A stretch of DNA of 64,000 nucleotides from Garcia nutans (lineage: Eukaryota; Streptophyta; Magnoliopsida; Malpighiales; Euphorbiaceae). Position 1 is the first letter of the stretch; every line of letters starts with the position of its first letter. The notes beneath the pieces are model-generated. The model was not told where the DNA came from. It saw only the letters and a list, made by a program, of their open reading frames with translations, and made no database searches. A program made the translations under genes and the position numbers. Of this stretch, positions 57,801 to 64,000 are shown one piece after another. The stretch lies in contig CANTUV010000015.1 in the NCBI GenBank assembly GCA_947685225.1, positions 7,936,001 to 8,000,000 of the forward strand, read 5' to 3'.

Positions 57801-57940
57801 AAACTTTTACAATCTTTTCAGTTAGGTCCTTTTTGTCCTATAAAGCTTCCTTTCACTTTGTGTTCTTTGGTGATTACTCGGGACGGCTCCTCTTATTGTA
57901 CATGGACGTACTGTAAATATGTACAAATTGGGTCGTGACA
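54805..57940 (-). mobile_element. Solo LTR (3136 bp), Tekay/Del-like
   Basis: It starts TGTAACACCCC and ends GGTCGTGACA, flanked by CTTAG on both sides (54800-54804 and 57941-57945). B5 and B7 show the same leader site without the insertion. On the minus strand it reads TGTCACGACCC...GGGGTGTTACA, the ends I know from Tekay/Del-type chromovirus LTRs, which are also this long. There is no internal region and no second LTR. The short open frames inside have no recognisable product. Confidence 0.85.
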
Positions 57941-58323
57941 CTTAGTTTCATTCTTTCATATACCTCTTGTTACTTGTATGCATTAAGTAGCTAATTCTCA
58001 ATCAAAGTTACTTTGGTTTGATTAACACAAATACTTTTTGCTTCTTGTGTTAACTTTCAGTTCTTGTTGTTTAAAATTAAATTGCTTCTAGAATTGCTGA
58101 ATTCATTTTGTTCATTAGGTTCCTTGTAGAGTCTTTAAAACAAAACTTGTTTTACTTGATTTAAGTGGAGTTCAGTTCAGAAATTCAACTTGATAAAAGA
58201 AGAATTGAGAGGTAAAAAGGACCAAGTTTTGACTGAAATACAAGAGGAGTGACAATCTGATCTTGAGTGAAACACGTAAGGGAGTGAGGTGAGGAAATTT
58301 TCTTCACTAACATTTTCTTATAG
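57941..58323 (+). other. B6 leader, second part
   Basis: Non-coding. It ends ACTAACATTTTCTTATAG at the putative acceptor. Confidence 0.6.
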
Positions 58324-58337
58324 GTTCTTCTTACACC

Positions 58338-58661
58338 ATGTCAAATTCTGGAAGTGAAAATTGTGATATGAGCATAAATGACATAGCCTTCATGTTAGCG
58401 GCAATGCAAAGGAGATTTGAAAGGCTTGATTTGGCCATAAACAACATGAGAGGTGATGTAGACAGCATAATGCAAAGGCAACGGAATGATACTAATCTAA
58501 GGGGGGCAGAATAGAGGGAGAGGAAACATGATGAATGATGATGAGGTAGAAAGGGAAGATGATGAAGAAATTGAGGAATCAATTTCTCAAAGAAGACCTC
58601 AACAAAGGGACAATAACATATCTTCCATAAAAATGAAGATACCATCATTCAAGGGGAGAAA
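58338..58661 (+). pseudogene. B6 Gag N-terminal part
   Basis: MSNSGSEN start, NDIAFMLAAMQRRFERL, a frame break in the GGGGGG run near 58505, then the acidic part to KIPSFKGRN, where the next LTR begins. Confidence 0.85.
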
Positions 58662-58950
58662 TTATGAGGAAACTATAAGCAAGCTTGATGAATCTACACA
58701 AGGCAGCAAATATATTGATGATATCATTATGCCAAGTGGACCAATCACAAGATCACAATCAAAGAAACTCCAGCATGTGTTCCAACACTTCATTCAAAGG
58801 TGGATTAATGAAAAGGGATACCAACTTGTACTGAATATGATGGATCATGAAGAGAAAGTAAAAAACTCACCAAGAAGCATGAAGAATCTGCCCATAAGTA
58901 TGGTGATGGGCATTAGGACGAATTTGGAAAATAATATTGATGTGGTTTAG
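58528..58950 (+). pseudogene. In-frame fusion of B6 Gag to the LTR-encoded tail
   Basis: A 140-codon open frame: MMNDDEVEREDDEE, SSIKMKIPSFKGRN, then the LTR-encoded EETISKLDEST, PSGPITRSQSKKLQ, FQHFIQRWINEKG to the normal stop of the tail at 58950. The joint lies at the TGATG shared by gag and the LTR start. Confidence 0.85.
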
Positions 58951-59439
58951 TGCTAGTGTGACTAGACACATGTGAACCAACACCAAAATGCATGTAGAAT
59001 CTGCCCATCAATGTTGTCAGAATTATGGGCAGTAATTTAGGTTATATTATTGTGGATGAATAATTAATGCTATTATGACTAGATACATGTAAACCTAGAC
59101 TTTTAAGCCATTAGTTCTTCTTTTCCAACTATATAGGGAGGGGAAAAAGAACTCAAGAGGGTGACTACGAATTTCCAGTTTATGCTGAATGTAATTAATG
59201 TGTTTTCAAGTTTGAGAGGTTTTCTTCTTATTCTTATTGCATGAAGAATTGGTTCTAACTTATCAAGTCTGACTTGTGGCATTTTAATCAATTCATTCCT
59301 TCATCCCAATCACCCAAGTTCTCAATTACAGGTTAGTTGTGGGTTTGGTAGGGAGGATTTATTTTTGAGTTCTAAGATTCTATGCTAGATGTGTATGTGG
59401 GGTTCTAGATGTAATATTTGATCCATGGGTTCTGCATCA
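58662..59439 (+). repeat. LTR between B6 and B7 (778 bp)
   Basis: It starts TTATGAGGAAAC (second base changed from G) and ends TGCATCA, and is followed by the primer site TGGTATCAGAGCT (59442-59454). It is both the end of B6 and the start of B7. Confidence 0.9.
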
Positions 59440-59477
59440 TTTGGTATCAGAGCTTTGGCTTGAAGATAAATCTCTAG

Positions 59478-60363
59478 GTATCTTTTATGTTTTAATTATC
59501 CAAAGGAAAAAAAAGAAAAAAAAAAGAATCAGATTCAGTTTCTATGTTTCTTCATTTTCTGTTCTTGTTGCACCTTGTTCTTATTCTCCAAATCTGTGGA
59601 CTTTTGTTTAACTTTTCAATTTCTATCCTTGTTTACTGAGAGTTCAAAAAAAGAAGAAGGAAGAGATCAAAAGAAAAAAAAAAGAGAATCAGATTCAACT
59701 TCCTCAACATAAAAAAAAATCGTATCTGTTTCTGTCCAATATTTTTCTTCACAAGTGTTTGAGATTTTTTGCATATTTATACCATTAACAGCTTGCTACC
59801 TTATTATATTTGATCAAATAAAATCAGCTCCTCATTATGCATCCATTTAGCATTTAAAATCTGATATTTAGAGCATATCTTGCATTGGGAATAGATTTAG
59901 GTTGCATTTTTAGATTACTCATTGGAGTGATTTGAATTCTATTTTTTTTTTTTAGTATCCAGAATTGTTTTTCTTTGTATTCTTAGTTTCATTCTTTCAT
60001 ATACTTCTTGTTTCTTGTATGCATTAAGTAGCTAATTCTCAATCATAGTTACTTTAGTTTGATTAACACAAATACTTTTTGCTTCTTGTGTTAACTTTTA
60101 GTTCTTGTTGTTTAAAATTAAATTGATTTTAGAATTGCTGAATTCATTTTGTTCATTAGGTTCCTTGTAGAGTCTTTAAAACAAAACTTATTTTACTTGA
60201 TTTAAGTGGATTCAATTCTGAAATTCAACTTGATAAAAAAAGAATTGAGAGGTAAAAAGGACCAAGGTTTGAGTGAAATACAAGAGGAGTGACAATCTGA
60301 TCTTGAGTGAAACACTTAAGGGAGTGAGGTGAGGAAATTTTCTTTACTAACATTTTCTTGTAG
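59478..60363 (+). other. B7 leader, putative intron
   Basis: Donor CTCTAG/GTATCTTTT, acceptor ACTAACATTTTCTTGTAG. No gene seen. The sequence is very close to the B5 leader. Confidence 0.55.
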
Positions 60364-60377
60364 GTTCTTCTTATACC

Positions 60378-61420
60378 ATGTCAAATTCTGGAAGTGAAAA
60401 ACGTGACATGACCATGAATGACATGGCCTTCATGTTAGAGGCAATGCAAAGGAAATTTGAAAGGTTTGATTTGGCCATAAACAACATGAGAGGTGATGTA
60501 GATAGCATAATACAAAGGCAACAGAATAATACTAATCGAAGGGGCAAAATAGAGGGAGAGGAAACATGATGAATGATGATGAGGTAGAAAGGGAAGATGA
60601 TGAAGAAAGTGAGGAATCAGTTGCTCAAAGAAGACCTCAACAAAGGGACAGTAACATATCGTCCCTAAAAATTAAAATACCAGCATTCAAGGGGAGAAAT
60701 GATGCTGAAGCTTACCTTGAATGGGAAAGAAAAGTTGAGTTGGTTTTTGATTCTCATAATTATAGTGAAATGAAGAAAGTTAAAATTGCAGCAGTTGAAT
60801 TCACAGATTATGCACTAATTTGGTGGGATCAATTGATGATTTCCAAGAGGAGAAATGGAGAAAGAACCATCACTACTTGGGCTGAAATGAAAACTGTGAT
60901 GAGAAAGAGATTTGTACCATCTTACTACTATAGGGAGCTTCACCAAAAATTGCAGCGGTTAACTCAAGGATCCATGTCAGTGGAGGATTACCATAAAGAG
61001 ATGGAGATGATCATGAGTAGAACTAATATAGAGGAGGATCCAGAAATCACTATGGCTCGATTGTTGAGTGGGCTGAATAGAGAGATTGCTAACATAATTG
61101 AATTACACCATTATGTGGAGCTTGAAGATATGGTACACATGGCCATGAAAGTGGAGAAGCAACTGAAACTCAAGGGAGCAGCAAAAGGATTTTCTAATTC
61201 CAGTTCTAGTTTCACTTCAAAATGGCCAAAGAAAGATGATAATCCTAAAGGGAAGGAGGTTGCCTGGAAAGGAAAGGAAAAACAAGTTCCAGCTGACTCT
61301 AAAGGTAACTCTAAAACATCTAACTCTAATCAAAAGCATAGTACCATTAAATGCTTTAGGTGTTTAGGAGTAAGGCATATAGCATCTCAATGTCCAAATA
61401 AGAAAATCATGTTGATGTGA
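60378..61420 (+). pseudogene. B7 Gag
   Basis: MSNSGSEKRD and MQRKFERF as in B5. The one-base loss in the GGGGCA run near 60545 moves the frame to 60566-61420. That part holds an otherwise complete capsid (WERKVELVF, WWDQLMISKRRNGE, RFVPSYYYRELHQKL, ARLLSGLNREIAN) and knuckle CFRCLGVRHIASQC, ending at an Arg-to-stop change at 61418. Confidence 0.9.
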
Positions 61421-62383
61421 GATAATGGTGAAATTGATAGTGCTAGTGAACATGAAAGTGATGATGATAATGATAGCATGCCACCATTAGAGGAAATTGA
61501 ACATATCATTGAATATCCTGCCCATGGTGAATCTTTGGTTATTAGAAGAGCTTTAAACATGCAAATTAAAGATGAAGAAAGTAATCAAAGAGAGAACATT
61601 TTCCATACTCGTTGCATTGTGAATGGAAAAGTGTGCAGCATGATCATTGATGGGGGTAGTTGTGCAAATGTTGCTAGTACTGACTTTGTTGATAAATTAG
61701 GGTTAGCATGCACAAAACATCTTAGCCCCTACAAGCTGCAATGGTTGAATGATTGTGGGGAGGTGAGGGTAACAAAATAGGTTCTATTTTCTTTTGCAAT
61801 TGGGAGATACAAAGATGAAGCTTGCTGCGATGTTGTGCCTATGCATGCTAGCCATATCCTTCTTGGTCGTCCATGTCGGTTTGATAGAAAAGCTTTTCAT
61901 GATGGCTTTAAGAATCATTATTCTTTCAGCCTAAAAGGTTTAAATTTCACTCTTGCTCCATTGTCACCTAAACAAGTGTATGAAGATCAAGTGAAGATTT
62001 TAAGATCATTTGAAAGTAATTCTGGTGGTGAGGCTAAAACAAATAAAAATGGAGTACGAGAGCCCAAATGAGAAAAGGAATGATAAAAATGACCCATTGG
62101 TGAGAGAAAAAGAGAAAGGGAGAGAAAATAAAAGAGAGTGTTTCTATACAAAAGGAAAAGAGTTAAGGAGTGCTTTTTGTGAGAAAAGAAGTCTAGATAC
62201 TTAGGTACAAAGATACCTTGATTTCTACATCTGACTTTGATAACCCTTTGCCTAGTTGTGTTAGTTCTCCTTTACAGGAATTTGGAGATATTTTTTCAGA
62301 AGATGTACCAAAAGGTTTACCACCTTTAAGAGTGATTGAGCATCAAATTGACTTCATTCCGGGCTCAGCAATTCCTAACCGAC
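61421..62383 (+). pseudogene. B7 retropepsin and RT start
   Basis: Protease with IIDGGSCANVASTDF (61478-61780), a CAG-to-TAG stop, then HILLGRPCRFDR (Trp changed to Cys), the linker and LPSCVSSPLQEFGDIF. It is interrupted at the RT motif IPNR by A3. Confidence 0.88.
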
Positions 62384-63207
62384 TGACGCGGACCCTTAGC
62401 AACGATGGCAGCAAACCCAACGTATAACAATGGTAGAGAACTCCTTGAAACTTGATAATCACCTCCTAAGGAACCCAACGCCTATAAAGAGACGCGAACT
62501 CACTATGATTGAAGGATTTAGTTGGTAAGAAGAAGGAAAATGCCACAACTCTTGTTGATAAGTAAACCTAATTCTTGATGCAAAGAAAGAATTAAAGAAT
62601 CCACTCTAATATCTCTCACACGAAAATTCACAAGAAGAACTTGTAGAAGAATTCAAAAATTTTTATTAATTGTTTTAGTCTGAAATTCGGCCTAATAGTG
62701 CCCTTAAATAAGGGTTACAAAATTCCTAATTGCATATGAAAAATTAAGACTAAAACATTCCTAATTGCATAAGGAAAACATAAAGTATGGAAACAAAATC
62801 CTAATTCACTAAGGAAAATATAAAGTATGGAAACAAAATCCTAATCCACTAAGGAAAATATAAAGTATGGAAATAACCAAACTAATCCCTTCAACATAAG
62901 AAATGCCCCACACTATTTGGGCTGTCCATGGGCCTTAAATTACTTCCCAAGGCTTTATATGAACCCCCATGGACCTTTCTTGCACATTGGACCTTTCTTT
63001 AGCTAGCCTTTAGCTTCCACACTAAGCATCATAATCAGCTTTGGTGTGCCTTCTTCAAGCTCTATCTCCATCTTCTTGAATGATAATTCTTGAAGCTCTT
63101 TGGAAATCTCTTCTTGAATATGCAAAGCCATACTAGCTTGATATCTCTTTGCCTTGCTCCAAGTGATTGGTCCACTTGCTAGCTTCAAGGGATCCTTTCT
63201 TGCATCA
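62384..63207 (-). repeat. A3 3' LTR (824 bp)
   Basis: Minus strand TGATGCAAG...GCGTCA. It carries two copies of the 23-bp unit, two to three copies of a 42-bp unit (62765-62880) and the TATA-like box at 62702-62713. It encodes the pol tail to a stop at 63003. Confidence 0.9.
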
Positions 63208-64000
63208 TTCTCCCCCTCTTCAAAAAGATTTGTCCTCAAATCTGCATCATCAAAAGGAGAAAGATCACTTACATTGAAAGTAGCACTAACATTATACGTA
63301 CCTGGTAAGTCGATCTTGTAGGCATTGTCATTAATCTTCTCCAGCACTTGGAATGGGCCATCTCCCCTTGCTTACAACTTGTTCTTCCTTTGGTTAGGAA
63401 ACCTCTCTTTTCGAAAATGCACCCAAACCCAATCTCCTACTTGAAACTTCATCTCACGTCTCCCTCTATTTGCAGAATCAACATATCTCTTGTTCCTTTT
63501 CTCAATATTCGCCTTTGCTTTTTCATGCATCTCCTTCACCAATTTAGCTTTCTTCTCACCATCTAAACTAACAAGCTCATGAGAAGGTAAAGAAACAAGA
63601 TCCAAAATTGTTAGTGGGTTAAAACCATAAACAAGTTCAAAAGGTGAATATCTTGTAGAAGAATGAATAGCACGATTATAAGCAAACTCAATAAATGGCA
63701 AACAATCTTCCCAAGAACTCAAATTCTTACCCACTAAAGCTCTCAACATGGTACATAAAGTTCTATTTACTACTTCTGTTTGTCCATCCGTTTGAGGATG
63801 ACAAGTGGTGTAAAATAACAACTTGGTACCTAACTTTCCCCAAAGCACACGCCAAAAGTGAGACAAAAACTTGGTGTCTCTATCAGAAACTATGGATTTT
63901 GGTATCCCATGAATTCGAACCACCTCCCTAAAGAAGAGTTTGGCCACTAAACTAGCATCATCACTCTTATGACATGGGATAAAGTGTGCCATCTTACTAA
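63003..64000 (-). pseudogene. A3 integrase and LTR-encoded tail
   Basis: From the window edge: AHFIPCHKSDDASL, REVVRIHGIPKSIVSDRDTK, CHPQTDGQTEVVNRT, FIEFAYNRAIHSSTRYSP, GDWVWVHFRKERFP, a Gln-to-stop change at 63372, then DLPGTYNVSATFNV, FEEGENDARKD across the polypurine tract and the tail GPITWSKAKRYQ. Apart from the one stop the frame is intact. Confidence 0.9.
63208..63221 (-). promoter_or_regulatory. A3 polypurine tract
   Basis: Minus strand GAAGAGGGGGAGAA before TGATGCAAG, identical to A1 and A2. Confidence 0.88.

Larger units (their letters stand above)
54258..58661 (+). mobile_element. B6: short family B copy between two LTRs
   Basis: Primer site, leader (split by a solo LTR) and the first part of gag, then directly the next LTR at a site resembling the polypurine tract. 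The rest of gag, and all of pol, are missing. Confidence 0.85.
58662..62383 (+). mobile_element. B7: family B element, cut by A3
   Basis: LTR, primer site, leader, gag, protease and the first RT motifs. The A3 LTR begins at 62384 in the middle of the RT start. Confidence 0.88.
62384..64000 (-). mobile_element. A3: family A element, left end
   Basis: Minus-strand 3' LTR, polypurine tract and integrase, continuing beyond the window. Its left flank is CCGAC. The matching duplication would lie outside. Confidence 0.9.

Noticed and set aside
54805..57940. TGT...ACA-ended insertion taken as a DNA transposon or MITE
   Set aside because: The terminal match is short and imperfect, the duplication is 5 bases and the ends read TG...CA. 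The length and ends fit a solo LTR better.

Overview
The window is plant nuclear DNA, most likely pericentromeric or other heterochromatin of a dicot. The reasons are that essentially every base I can explain belongs to LTR retrotransposons of plant Ty3/gypsy type, the primer-binding sites match the 3' end of plant initiator tRNA-Met, and no host gene, tRNA or rRNA gene is visible. The species cannot be named from the sequence. Element names A to D are mine. No family was checked against a database. Family assignments (Athila, Tat/Ogre, CRM-like and Tekay/Del-like) come from recognised motifs and architecture.

Layout from left to right. (1) 1-6847: a nearly complete minus-strand family A element (A1) whose 3' LTR is cut by the window edge. 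(2) 6848-14984: an old plus-strand Athila relic (gag end, protease, RT, RNase H, integrase, downstream ORF, start of the 3' LTR). A1 sits in its gag. (3) About 14985-31182: AT-rich non-coding sequence resembling a long Tat/Ogre-type LTR and leader, rich in internal repeats. Two complete insertions split it: B1 (minus, 19609-24488, duplication TATTT) and element C (plus, 24987-28180, duplication ACTCT). (4) 31183-37726: two family B fragments fused tail to tail in opposite orientations (B2 plus, B3 minus). (5) 37727-38414: a Tat/Ogre-like fragment. (6) 38415-41573: B4, plus, without its 5' LTR. (7) 41574-44375: D, minus, a pol-bearing relative of C, cut off on the right. (8) 44376-62383: a head-to-tail chain of family B copies (B5, B6, B7) sharing LTRs. 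A2 (family A, plus, 46739-52481) lies in B5, and a 3.1-kb solo LTR (54805-57940, duplication CTTAG) lies in the leader of B6. (9) 62384-64000: the start of another minus-strand family A element (A3) inserted in the pol of B7.

Families A to D share one design. The LTRs have TGAT...ATCA-type ends (D begins TGTT). Where I could see it (A, B and C), the primer site is initiator tRNA-Met. A long leader looks like an intron. In A and B a Gag (CCHC knuckle), retropepsin (IDGGS) and Pol reading frame runs through the polypurine tract and stops inside the 3' LTR, so each LTR encodes the protein's C-terminal tail. This recalls the CRM clade of chromoviruses, but that placement is inference. Element C keeps the signals and a 308-residue ORF but has no pol, so it looks like a non-autonomous partner.

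The most interesting points are the LTR-encoded tail and coding polypurine tract, a leader intron conserved in three families, three separate deletions that join RT to the integrase tail, in-frame Gag/LTR-tail fusions, a Gag-internal sequence that imitates the polypurine tract/LTR boundary, an inverted chimera, and a minisatellite of changing copy number just upstream of the family A TATA box.
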